A stretch of 64,000 bases of DNA from Rotaria sordida (taxonomy: Eukaryota > Rotifera > Eurotatoria > Philodinida > Philodinidae). Location of the stretch: contig CAJNOL010000384.1 of the NCBI GenBank assembly GCA_905250125.1, positions 62,001 through 126,000 on the forward strand, written 5' to 3'. The notes below the pieces were generated by a model. It saw nothing but the letters and a program-made list of their open reading frames with translations, was not told the origin of the DNA and made no database searches. This document shows positions 25,044 to 36,215 of the stretch, one piece after another. Both the position numbers and the translations under genes were made by a program. Position 1 is the stretch's first letter, and each line of letters begins with the position of its first letter.

Positions 25044-25383
25044 ATGTCCGCTTCAAAATAAAAGACAGGTTGCCATTTTTCGAATAGTTTTTGATAGGAA
25101 CCAGATAGAGAGCTGCGGTTTTCACCATCCTAAAGAGCATGATTCAGACGATCGAATTCATTCCTAAACAAGAAATATGTAATGGAAACTATGAGAATGA
25201 CAAAGTTTGGGAAAAGTCCAATTAGTTAACAGTACCTTTATATGATGCTGACCCCTTGGTTTTTATATGGAATTGGTGCCCAGTTCTTGGTCTTTAGAAT
25301 GGTGAAAAGCGTAGCTCTCTATCTTGTCCCTATCAAAAGTTATTCGAAAAACGGGAACCTGCCTTTTATTTTGAAACGGACAT
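25044..25383. mobile_element. 340 bp MITE, Tc1/mariner type, TA target
   Basis: The ends ATGTCCGCTTCAAAATAAAA and the reverse complement of the right end (ATGTCCGTTTCAAAATAAAA) are nearly identical and are flanked by TA on each side (25042-25043 and 25384-25385). The arms extend about 100 bp with scattered mismatches, sharing 'TTTTGATAGG' and 'AGATAGAGAGCT'. There is no coding capacity. Confidence 0.75.
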
Positions 25384-25385
25384 TA

Positions 25386-26180
25386 GCGTCTAATTTAGGT
25401 GGTACGCGAGAAAAACGCTCGGTAGCGAATCAAATATTTAGCAAATTTTGTTTTGTTTCACTCGCCATTGTAGGCTTCATTTTCATAGTGATACCCTGAC
25501 GGTGATTTGTGGGGCTACTATTTAATCTTTTCAAGAAGTTACCGTTGAACACTAGAATAGATGTTCCATAGCGAATCGTTTTGTTTATGTGAGTATCATT
25601 GAGACTCTAGTAGTCTTTGCAAACTATGTAGAGGATGCTAGGCAACGCACAGTTAATAGTGACACACTTTTTATTTCTGTTATTTTCGTATGTCTATGTA
25701 AAATAACGAGCAATTTTTGTAGTTATAATATTCATTGCGTTGTTTTTTTCTTTTTCTGTTTTTTCTTATGATCCTATTGGTAATGTAGGAAAACTAATCA
25801 GTGTCTTTGTTTGTCATTGCATCAGTATGCATCAGTCTCATTGTATTTTCGAAAAATAATAACACGATCCCACTCTCTACGTCAATGGCTCGATATAGTT
25901 TGAGTCAGTCTCTTGATTTGTAGCTTCACAAGTCAATGGGTCACGCTCGGTAGACGTTAGAAAACGTACCGGGCGTATACACACCGAATGTGACACATTA
26001 ACCACGATGTATGTTTTAGATATATTGAAATCTACCTTACTTTTCCAAGTTTCAAGAAATTGTGGTAACTTATATTACTATTCACACATATCACCCATGG
26101 ATTTTCATTTAAACCGTGAGAAACAATTATTTCGTAATCTGTTCGTATGTTGAATACAGAATATTTTTATAATTTCATAG
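25386..26180. other. no supportable gene; possible upstream part of the next gene
   Basis: The following gene needs at least one exon upstream ending in phase 1. I could not find it with confidence: an ATG at about 26098 opens a 16-codon frame, but its GTATGT donor would be in phase 0. No repeat was recognised. Confidence 0.35.
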
Positions 26181-27357
26181 CACCATCAGAGAATTATTCT
26201 GCTGATGAAGTCTCAGACGAGCTGGCAAATTCGAAGGAACGAGGTAAAGTGGTTTAACTATGCTAATAATCATATCTGAACTATTATAGGAATAGATACA
26301 CTAACAACGTTGATCAAAGAAACGTCTTCGAATTTGGAATTGGAAACAACCACGAAGGGCATTGCTTATAGCAAGCACATTGATAAATTGGGTGCTCCTG
26401 CAAGAGGTATGAATTTTTACTGACGCTGTATATTAACTCATTTCTAGTCTGTTATACAAAATCGATAAATCTCATTTTTATTTTTAAAGCTATTTGCGAA
26501 ACAGTCGTCCATAAAGAAACCAAGGATATACCATCAATTACTGAAGGGCATCATCCGCAACTGAACACTACATGTGTTGATCCAAACCCATCTGATTTAG
26601 GTAAGATGAAAATGAGAATTGATCTTGAGTATACAATGCTGATTTATATTTACATGTACTACAGGTTATGAAAAGTCGAGCGACGTTACCAATGACACTT
26701 CAAAGTCAGATGGTATGAAACTAGTGGATGATAAACATGAACCACTTTTAGAGGGTAAATTCATTATATTACTAGAGCTGTTCGTTCATAATTCAAACAT
26801 ATTATTATTCGGAAATATTTGATTGTTAGGTAGTTTCAATGGAGCCAATTGCGTTTTCAACGAATCACAATCAATCGAGTCGAATGAACTGAAAAAATTG
26901 GGAACACTTGAAGGTAAATTATACAATGCAAATATCATCTTTTTATCGAATACTTTTTGTAGATGATAACACTCGAGGCACTGCTGTCTTGCCTGAGATA
27001 AGTAAAAGTTTTCAAAAAAAACCTAAACCGAAACAATCACCTCGAAACAAACAATATTCAAAAGGAAAATTTGAAGTTATCAAAAGACAAAACTATATTA
27101 AGGAATTACAAAAAACAACGACTACTGAAGAAATTATTGACAAAAAAAATATCAACAGCCAACTATCGGGAGGCACTTTTAACGAAGGTATATTTGTTTG
27201 TGCGATAACTGTTGTAGAAGTCGATACAGTCAGTGTAAGAAAACCTGATGTAATAGTTTCATTTAGTTTAGATGTCCTGCAAAAAAATTGCGTCAACTTC
27301 TCTAAGCCGAATGAATCTAATCTGACTATAAGATCTACCCATAATAATCGTAAATAG
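26181..27357 (+). CDS. 3' part of an unrecognised gene made of symmetric phase-1 exons
   Basis: Six exons: 26181-26243, 26290-26406, 26490-26600, 26665-26754, 26830-26913 and 26963-27357. All have clean AG/GT borders and introns of 46-83 bp. Exons 1-5 are each a multiple of 3 long and begin and end in phase 1, so every one is a skippable cassette. An optional donor at 27188 would make the last part symmetric too. The encoded sequence is hydrophilic, Ser/Thr/Glu/Lys-rich and without hydrophobic segments; a basic stretch FQKKPKPKQSPRNKQYSKGK lies in the last exon. It ends STHNNRK before TAG. I do not recognise the family. The start codon and 5' exons were not found, so the entry is partial or the gene is a relic; open frames in all exons argue for an intact 3' part. 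Confidence 0.6.
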
Positions 27358-27637
27358 GGTGATATTATAACTAAATGTAAAAATAACGAGCTTCCGAAGG
27401 AAATAATATCATCAAGCTACTATGATCGAGAAGTATTTACATGTACGAAGTCATTGTTAATAGAAATAGCGCAAAATAAGATCAGATCAATTTACAACTC
27501 GATAGATAATCATAGTTGCCTATATGTTCGATTGTTCTGTCGCATGTTCTGTTGATCACATAGATTAACATTGCAAAGAAATTTTTCATGTGGCAAAGTG
27601 CTGAGTAACATCGCAAAAAGTATTTTATTTCTCTAAT
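27358..27637. other. 3' flank of the phase-1 exon gene
   Basis: No gene and no clear repeat before the composite element begins. Confidence 0.4.
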
Positions 27638-28329
27638 AGGAGTGATCCTTTATCATTACTATCCTTTTATAATAAAGGATACAGATAAATGGATCCTTTA
27701 TCTTCAACAAATAAAGATAACGGATTTTGTTGTCTTTAAAAAATAAAGATAAAGGATTTTGTTATTTTAAAAAAATAAAGATAAAGGAATGAAAAAAAAT
27801 TCATTATTTATTTGTTAAAGATAAAGGAATAAAGGATACTTTTACAACAAATAATGTTACGGGAGGAGTTCTTGGACGTGGAGGTGGTCTTTTTAGCTTA
27901 ACTTTAAATTAAGTTTAAACTTCGTACTTCTTAAGCCAAAGAATCCCATTATAAGATCTTGTACGATTCTTACAAGATCATATAGGAACTTACTATATTA
28001 TCCTACATGACTATACAAGACCCCATGAAAATCGTATATGATCTTGAACAATTTTATATGCTAACCTCAAAGCCACCATTTCTGATAAAATCGTACTGTG
28101 TGATTCTTGTATGATCTTAATGTCAGATCTTATAAGATACACATATGATTCACCAATATTTCACAATGTTGTATACATGATTTTGGTCTAGTTTCACCTT
28201 CTATTGTCTCGTTTTCTTAAGGAAGCCTTTTATCTTTATTCACATATTTATAAAAATTATAATAACTAAACGAAAACGCAAATATGTGCTTGAAAAACAT
28301 TAAAAAAAAAAGAAATTATTTTTATTGAA

Positions 28330-28990
28330 TTTGATCGTAAAAATTATCTAAAATAAAAATAAATAATTTTAAAATAATAAAAACTTACTACGTTGAACTA
28401 TTTATTAAAATGATCTAAATCCATAAAATAAATAATTCAAATTAAAAAAAAAACTTACGTTCCATTGGTCCTTAAAATGATCTAAAATACAAAATAAATA
28501 ATTTAGAATAAATAAAAAGTCACTTGCATTGAATTGATCGTTAAAGTGAACTAAAATACAAAACAAATAATTTAAATTAAAAATTACTTACGTGAAGTTA
28601 ATCATTGAAATAATCTAATATAAACAAGCAAATAATTTAAAAGAAAAAAATTTACTTGCTTTGCATTGATCATTAAAATGATCTAAAATAAACAAACAAA
28701 TAATTTAAAAGAAAAAAAAGTAGTTACGTGGAAATAGCCATTATAATTTAAAATAAATAATTTAATACACATAAAAACTGACTTGCATTGAATGGATCGT
28801 TAAAATAATCTGAAATAAAAAAATAAATAATTTAAAATAAATAAAAACTTACTTGCGTTAAATGGATCGTTAACCTGATCTAAAATATTAAAAAAAATAA
28901 TTTAAAAGAACGGAAGATTACCTGCATTGAATCAGTGATGAATATGATCTAAAATAAAAGAATAAATAATTTAAACAGAAGACAAACGTA
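28330..28990. repeat. minisatellite, about nine diverged ~70 bp units
   Basis: Each unit contains 'AATAAATAATTTAAAATAAA' followed by 'ACTTACKTGCRTTGAAT', 'GATCGTTAAAATGATCTAAA' or close variants. Spacing varies between about 60 and 75 bp. It is a tandem array inside the composite element. The lack of conserved short repeats with unique spacers rules out a CRISPR-like array. Confidence 0.75.
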
Positions 28991-29220
28991 CTTCTCCTAA
29001 ATCAAATTGATTAAATTATCTGTGTACTGATTTTTAGTAGATCAACGCCATTACATAGAAGATGCATTTTCTATCTAGAAAAGTAGCGTCTAAGGTAGAA
29101 TATATTTCATCACTTAAATATTTATTCAAAGGCACAAAACTATCGTTATAAAAACTGTTTTCATAAGACGAACTTAAAATTATGATCTTATACGATCTTC
29201 ATAAGAATTTTTCGCCTGAA

Positions 29221-29727
29221 TTAACACTTAATATTAATAAAAAGGAGTTTAGCAATCGCCACTTGATTTCTTAATATTAGGTATTCAGTTAGCACTTAAT
29301 TCTAAAAATTAAGCGTTAAGTAGGGTGGACAGCTCACGCTCATGAGCGCGAGCGGTTTTCCTATCTCGAACAGGAGAGGTATTTTGAGTTTGATTTTTTT
29401 CATCAGGGGAAGGGTTTTTTTTCACAAAATAATGATTTTTTTATAAAGTTTGACCAAAGGTAATTGTGGTCGGGGAATCTGAATCTGTAATCAGTTTTTC
29501 GAAATTTTGAGTTTGATTTCTTAAAAACTTTTTACGACAAAAGTTTTTAAAAAAATCGAACTCAAAATACTTCTATTGGAGACAGACAAACCGCTTACGC
29601 TTATGAGCGTGAGCTGTCCACCCTACTTAACGCTTAATTTTTAGAATTAAATGTTAACTTAATATTTAATATTAAGAAATCAAGTGGTGATCACTAAACT
29701 CTTTTTTATTAACATTAAGTATTAAGT
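29221..29727. mobile_element. nested fold-back element (about 507 bp)
   Basis: The left end 'AACACTTAATATTAATAAAA' is mirrored at the right by the reverse complement of 'TTTTTTATTAACATTAAGTA'. Long stretches pair, including 'CCACTTGATTTCTTAATATTA', 'AAAAATTAAGCGTTAAGTAG' and 'GGTGGACAGCTCACGCTCAT'. The loop region (29400-29560) also contains a smaller inverted pair ('TTGAGTTTGATTT'). It is non-coding. Confidence 0.65.
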
Positions 29728-29946
29728 AAGAAGTTTAGACTTAATTTAAAGGTAAATTAAAAAGACCACCCCTACGTTCAAGAACTCCTCCAGTCGTATT
29801 ATCTCTTGTAAAAGTATTCTTTATTCCTTTATTTTATCTTTATTTTTTAAAGGTAAATAAATCCTTTATCTTTAACAAATAAATGATAATTTCTTTTGTC
29901 ATTTCTTTATCTTTATTTTATAAAGTAATTCTAAAGGACCACCCGT

Positions 29947-31289
29947 ATTCTCCAAGCCACAATGGTTTGCTCTGGATAGATCATTCGCATGCTCGATGAA
30001 AGGAATGATAGAAGGATCGAGTATTTGTATGTCGATGATTATCAATAGGATTGTGTATTGGTCCGACCTCATTAGATTATCACTAATGTTTTTTTTCTAT
30101 TCTCACAACAATGTAAAATCGCTTGATAAAAATTTTAAAAATCCAAATACGGTTGTCAATAGGTAAATAAATTACAAAGTTTCAAAATACTAATCTAGTA
30201 ATCCCTAGTCATTTTGAACTATTTCTGATCTTAGACTTATCATATGTTATAATTCTAGAAAGCCTTTCGAATCTGTTACAGATCAAGATCCAAAAATATA
30301 GACTTCGATTATACTACCTATAGTATTGATAATATTAGTATACTTTCTTTCACGTACCAAATTTAACTTAACTAATTCATTGTTCATAGTGAGTTTAACG
30401 AGATAAGATGGTTTTTCTTCTACAATTCATTTTTCTTCTTCTTTTCAAACATATCTGATGGAAAATTATTGTGAAACACAGTTGACAATCGTTTTGTATT
30501 ATAAAGCGAGAAACTTGGACCTGCCTCGTTCCTCTACACAGACCGTGACAAACATGTCAATATGTTATTTTTCGAGCAATGGAATTTTGTATCATAGAAT
30601 AAAGATAAAAATGAATAGAAAATTTATCCCAATGGATAAATAAATATTTCATAAGATAATTCCTTAATAATAAATCCAAAAAAGTATCTCAACATGTTTG
30701 TCACGATCTGTGACGCACGAATCTACTTTTGTGACATATCAGAGGGGTAACTTCAGCAAAAGATCCCTAAAAACATTCTACGATTTGAGCTTCATGACCG
30801 CTCTGAATGTCTGTTTTCATTTGTGACGGTTTAGAGAAGCAATACACACGCTAAGATACTGGTTTGTTTGAACTTGAGAGCAATCCTAATATATGTAGAA
30901 AGAGCCTTTATGTATAATTAAAACGACTCCGTCTTATTATACATTTTAATTCCGTAGAGATTAAACTTAAAGCTTTTTAAAGAATATGATCATTGTAAGA
31001 TACACATCTAAGCCGAAAATTCGTTTCAACTTTTCGATCGCATTCAATTATTCCACTGTTTCAGTTTTTCGCTTCATACCTATCCCGTGCAACACACTAT
31101 TTCGATTTTCTTCCATGTAGTTTTATTTCCTTAACAAAAACCATGTACGAGACTCCATAGTATTTTGATATATTAGAGCACGTTGATTAGTATATAGATA
31201 ACTCGGATCATAAACAAAAAAAGTCACCTCGACTTTTTGATATTTAAAGTATTGATTGAATAGGGCCAGAACTGTTCAATAAAACGAAA
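29947..31289. other. intergenic, no gene seen
   Basis: AT-rich with no repeat or coding signal I can support. The last 100 bp upstream of 31290 are presumably the promoter of the next gene; 'TATTTAAAG' at 31242-31250 could be its TATA box. Confidence 0.4.
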
Positions 31290-33355
31290 ATGTTCAACTT
31301 CTCTACCAAATCGCGTCGAGCATTGGTTAAAAGTCTACGAAACGAAGCACGCAGCCTGCTCAAAAATCTTCAAACAACATTCGGCAAAAAATTCAACGGT
31401 GCCTATCAATTATTACTGATTCGCATACCTCATACAAGAAAACGTTCATTATTATTTCGCTTGATTCTTCGCGTCAATAATGATAGCTGGCGCATAAAGT
31501 ATTCTAACAAGTGTTCAAAACCGGTTGTTTATGCATTTATCAATCGAGTCGAAGCAGAGTCAAGAGATCAAGACTCTCACTTTCGCTATACATCCTCTGA
31601 AGAAGAGAATAGTCGTGAAGAACTGTGGAAATGTGAAAAGACAGTTGCTGTTGGGACAAGACATGAGAAACCATGTGGATTCTTTGTACTGAATAATTGT
31701 GTTCACAGAGGCAGGCGTTTCTTTGCTGCTGGACGAGGCAACCAACTTCCAATTGTAACAGTAAATCCTGTTTATCATACCAATAATAAAAATTGGGTAA
31801 AAGCTAAGGCTGCCTGGAAAGCTGTCATCGACACGATTAATCATCTAAAACAAAAACTTAGCATACAATCGTTTCCAATGTCTCGATTATACATTAACTT
31901 TGGTCGTTGGCATTCTCAAGTCGAAACAACGAATTATCTCACTCAAGAAGGTGGTCATGCTCATATAAACATTGTGCTTACCAGGAAAACTATCGACGCA
32001 TGTAAAAGGTAATTACATGAGCAATTTGTCTTCTTATAAAATATACTGTTTATAATATTTCAAACGATGAAGAAACGAGTAGAGGTATCCCTCAGTTGTA
32101 TTGATCACATGTCAATCATATACACAGTCAAAGAATGGTAGATGCATACGGCAGCAAAAATAAGGCACTGAGTTTTATCATGAATTCCTGATGCGCGTAA
32201 AAGAAAACCTAGAAAAAAAAGGCGATTTTCATGTAATATTTCTAAAAAAAGAATACTTATACATTCGCTGAATCAAGTACATATTCGTACAAAGTTTAAT
32301 TCGAGTTAAGTATTTTGTCACTAAATCTTAGAAAACCATCAGGAAGCTCTTGAATAGGTGAATTTCTTTGAAAAAGTAAGACATTACTAGCTGGAAATAT
32401 TTCTGCATTCATACATAGCTATCTAGTGAAACACCTCAAATCTTAAAAATATGCTGGAACATGTTTCAGATAGCATCTGAAAAATATCTTGCAAAATGTA
32501 ATTGTAAAAATAACTTTGTAGGTGAATATCATTTAACAGGTCATAAAAGTATGTTCCGTCTAAGATCATTAAAAAGAACATGTATCTTTGAATCGGTTAA
32601 AATCTGATGAGTTTGAATAAAAATTCCAAAAATCCTTGTAAAAGACTAGCGTAGGTACAGACCAGAGATGGAAACCAGTCTGATGTTTTGACGATCTGTG
32701 CCAGTAAAGATTAGTACACCGGCACACCAGCCGGTCTAAAATCCGTATTGGCACCAGTATTGGTTCTACCTCTAGTACAGAAAATGCCTCGATGTCAGTC
32801 TAAAAATTGATTTTTTCGTAAAAGACAAGGTATACTCTGAAAGAAAAGACTATAGCAGACCATTCTGTAGGATAGTATCAATTTTGAGCATTTTACAAAA
32901 AAGATCTCTTCATTCAAGCATGGCAGCTTTGCTTAAAACTCAGTATAGTATATGTCAATAGTTTTATGAAAGCAATTTGAAAATCTATATTCCTCTCTAT
33001 CAATGGATGCTAGATTATTTTTTTGACAGTTTGACGTTAGAATTGTTTTCTTCTATTTTAAAGCAACAACGATTTGAAGTTCTTATCAACATGCACTATT
33101 CGTCCTCCGAATCATCGTCTGTGGGATGCTGAAAATCTAATGAAAACTCTGAAAAAATCACGATTTGACAAAAAATCCAAGAAAGATGGCATGCTTGACA
33201 TGATGTATCCTGCGACTGGTCAACTTTGTTACGACCCAAGAAATGATCATCTGGATATGCAATTATCGCGTCGTATCAGTCGTCGTCGAAAACTTCAATG
33301 TCAACTTACTGAAGAAAAGTTTAAATATTTCGAAGCCGGTGAAACAGTATCCTAA
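31290..33355 (+). CDS. unrecognised 336-residue protein with a His-x-His motif
   Basis: Two exons, 31290-32008 and 33064-33355. They join in frame across a 1055 bp GT-AG intron that carries a small MITE. Codon use is clearly coding and less AT-rich than most genes here. No signal peptide or membrane segment is visible. The N-terminal 60 residues are very basic. Two Cys-containing segments (KCEKTVAVG and PCGFFVLNNCVHRG) sit near residues 113-137. A conserved-looking block LYINFGRWHSQ is followed by GGHAHINIVLTRK, with His at 223 and 225. HφHφ motifs occur in histidine-triad (HIT) type nucleotide-binding proteins, so a HIT-like domain is possible, but the usual third His is Asn here and I would not assert it. 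The second exon encodes a basic tail. Confidence 0.65.
32663..32774. mobile_element. 112 bp hAT-type MITE in an intron
   Basis: The ends CAGAGATGGAAACC and (reverse complement of right) TAGAGGTAGAACC are related. They are flanked by GTACAGAC at 32655-32662 and GTACAGAA at 32775-32782, an 8 bp duplication with one mismatch as made by hAT transposases. The interior contains 'GCCAGTAAAGATTAG' and several 'CCGGT/ACCGG' motifs. It lies in the intron of the gene at 31290-33355. Confidence 0.65.
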
Positions 33356-34456
33356 TTTATGTATTTTGTAGAATTGATAGCGCTACCTATCCAAATAGAC
33401 AATTTTTTTTTCTAATCCAGATTCTTTTCTCGGTGAAAAGCTATTTTTACAGCTTCTACTCATGTTTCTCTCTGCTTCAATTCTGTCATATCTGTCATGT
33501 TTGTGGCGTTCCTTCTTGCTCCTCATTCTATTCAAGAAACTGTACTAACTGCTTTAAATAGTCTTTGTTATCTTTCAAAACTTAAAATTCTACTTAGTTC
33601 ACCTCTTCTACAACATTATATTCTGATGTTCAAACATGTACGCATTTTTTTTGTGGTCCTACAACAGCTTTATTTGTATTAATGCTTCTTTTTCTCTCAT
33701 TTTTTAATCTTCTCTGGATATTTCAAATATCTTAGCCATACTCAAAAGTTATCAAAAATAAAAAAAAACCTATCTAAAGCGAGCGTACTTCTGCAACAGA
33801 CTGCATGAAATAAAACCATGGCACAAGATATTGAAATGGGAATTCTTGTTAAAATCAAGCATGCTGTCATGGAGAACTCTTCTGAAATGATATTCACATA
33901 AGATTTTGTTGTCTATTTCCACATATCTTTTTACATGATGTTGAAAATCTTTTTAAATTTTAACTAGGAAACAAACTACATCTTTTGATGATAAAATCTA
34001 TTTGTTGTTCACATCAGTTTGTTTGGATTTTTTAAAATTCATTAATAATTCAAGTTGATTGATGTTTATAAAGTAATACTAGTGAACTGAAAGTTTTAAG
34101 ACAAAATGTTTGTTTATTTTCGGTTCCGTTAAAAGTGTTCAATGAGTCAAAAACTATGGTTTTGTGCTCGTTCTGAATATAGGTTTAGACTTTTTGTCTC
34201 AGTTATTGTTCGAAACTATTGAGATGATCTTTGAAAGGCCTACAAAAATAGTTTGGACAAAAAACTTGTGCGTACTTTTTTTTGTAATTTCACTATTACA
34301 ACTCGAAAATACAAGTTGACACCTTTATTAATTTATCAACTTGTACAGCAGAAGCTTCTTTACAAAATATACTATTTTGAAATACTTTTTTGTCTTTTAG
34401 CAAGGCATTTGTTTTTTGAAAAATCGACTTTTTGACCAAAAAGTGTTTTGCACAGT
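33356..34456. other. intergenic, no gene seen
   Basis: AT-rich 3' flank. A 61-codon frame at 33497-33682 has no coding bias. No repeat recognised. Confidence 0.4.
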
Positions 34457-34758
34457 TAAGGATGTGCAGTTTCGGTGAAAACAGTGAATTACTGACAGTG
34501 ACACACTGACACTGAGCGTACTGTCTACAGTGACACACTGGCAGTGACCGCACTGTCTGCAGTGACACACTGACACTGACGTCAGTGTCAGCATGTCACT
34601 GCAGTCAGAGCGGTCTGTGTCAATGTATTACTGCAGTGAGTGCGGTCAGTGTCAGTGTGTCACTGCAGACAGTGCGCTCAGTGTCAGTGTCGTCAGCGTA
34701 CCGGTGAACGCCAGTGTGATTTTATCGATGGTCAGTATACTGAAACTGCACATCCCTA
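34457..34758. mobile_element. 302 bp hAT-type MITE built of CAGTGTCA-like repeats
   Basis: Terminal inverted repeats of 17 bp, consensus TARGGATGTGCAGTTTC, are flanked by a perfect 8 bp target duplication TGCACAGT (34449-34456 and 34759-34766). This combination is diagnostic of hAT elements. The interior (34490-34700) is a dense mixture of 'GTGTCACTG' and 'CAGTGACAC' copies in both orientations, together with 'CTGCAGTGA' and 'GCGGTCAGTG', so the whole element folds into a long imperfect hairpin. It is much richer in GC than its flanks. No protein is encoded. Confidence 0.85.
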
Positions 34759-36215
34759 TGCACAGTAAGCAGTTCTTGACAAAGTGCTTATAGTCTCATG
34801 AAGGTAAAAGATATACCTTAGTTCAATATAACATTTTGTAAGGGAATGCCCGCTAGACAAAACGAATGACTTCGATAATTTTTAGCACTATTGAAAAGGA
34901 ACTTATAGGAGTTAGCAAATGTCTATTGGCTCAACATTCAGTCTAATTTTTTAGGACCTTTGTAAAACTTCTTCGTTACTATCGAACAAAAATAGACAGA
35001 ATATCTATAATCTCATATTCAAAGAGAGTGCAAAGTTCTGATCATTACCCATTAGATATTGGCTTGTCTGGAATACTTTCAAGTAGACCTAAATGAGCAC
35101 ATACAGAGTATAGTCAAGGTTTTGCATGTAAGTCTTTCCAGAAACATAATAAAACGTTGATCCTTTCTTTGAACAGATGCACCATTGAATGTTCGACTTG
35201 GATCACAAGATCAAATATTTATAAATGTTTTCAAAATTTTAATACACTGTTGACACGGAACATAAGTATCATCGTGTTATTACCGACAAGAAAAAAATAA
35301 GAGAAAGTTGGAAATTGTTGAATTTTGTTCATTTATTTTTGGCTATCATGCTTGAAATCAATCAGAGATCTAGTGTAGCCTACAAAGCATGAGGATTATT
35401 ACCCATACTCATCTCAAATACAAGTGAAAAATAACGACTATGTCAATTGATCTGTATGTCTCGCCCTGAAATAAAAGATTTTTTTGCTGTGTTGTTTTCA
35501 AATATATCATCTAAAAATAGTGAACTCGATACGTAACTCAATGGCATATCTTTTGAAAAGAAACAGATCAAGATTTTATCAATGTTTCTGAACATAGTTA
35601 CATGCAAACAAAATTCTGTTCATCGCTATTGACTCATTGAAAACACTTCCGAGGGTACCGAAAATAAACAAACATTTTATCTTACAACTTCCGATCCAAG
35701 CGTTATATCGCCATCATCAATCAATTCTTCATTTTAAAACCGATGTAGTTATTTTGAAATCTCTTATTCAAATTGAATTATTAGATTTTAATTCATTGAA
35801 ATTATTTAGACATTTAGTCATTACCGTCATCATGTTTTATATGAAGAAAATTTAATATTCTTAAAACTCATTTTTCTCTCTCTCTATTCCTTAAAAACGT
35901 CTCAATTTCTTTTTTTTTTCTCTACTGTATCGCATAGTCTTTTGATCGTTGTCAACAACAATATAATCAAGAAAAAAAAATATAATTAAAATAATATCTA
36001 AATAGTGATTCATCACCATTACTTATTCTTTTTTACTTTTTTTTTTATTTAGAAAATGAAACCTTTTATTTTTAATTCATATAAAGATAAATTAAGGTTT
36101 CATATTATTTCTATTTCGAAACAACAACATATATATATAATCAAGACAAATTTATATATTTATTCAATTAAAAAATTTTTTCTATGTGCATTTGTCTATC
36201 AACAATTTCTTAAAA
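34759..36215. other. intergenic; upstream of the 260-residue gene
   Basis: AT-rich. A 72-codon frame (35637-35855) shows slight codon regularity but has no recognisable homology. The 200 bp before 36216 are T-rich. I cannot place a promoter or leader exon with confidence. Confidence 0.4.

Larger units (their letters stand above)
27638..29946. mobile_element. 2.3 kb composite inverted-repeat element, no coding sequence
   Basis: The left arm (about 27638-27900) and right arm (about 29740-29946) are inverted copies. Both start GGNGTGRTCCTTTA-like and contain runs of 'AAAGATAAAGGAATAAAGRATAC', and both end in 'GGAGGAGTTCTTGRACGT' followed by 'GGTGGTCTTTTTA'. Between them lie a region of 'TATAAGATC'-rich sequence (27930-28200), an array of about nine units of roughly 70 bp (28330-28990), and a second, nested fold-back (29221-29727). 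No transposase was seen. The exact ends are uncertain by a few bases and I found no secure target duplication. Confidence 0.65.

Noticed and set aside
26098..26150. ATG at about 26098 as the start of the phase-1 exon gene
   Set aside because: Its only nearby donor (GTATGT) leaves phase 0, whereas the next exon needs phase 1, so the join would break the frame.
27188..27217. 30 bp intron (GTATAT...TTGTAG) in the last phase-1 exon
   Set aside because: Shorter than any other intron here (minimum about 46 bp) and frame-neutral; read-through is simpler. Kept only as an option.
28330..28990. Regular repeats that could suggest a CRISPR-like array
   Set aside because: The whole ~70 bp unit is repeated with drift, without conserved short repeats and unique spacers, and the genome is eukaryotic. 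It is a minisatellite.
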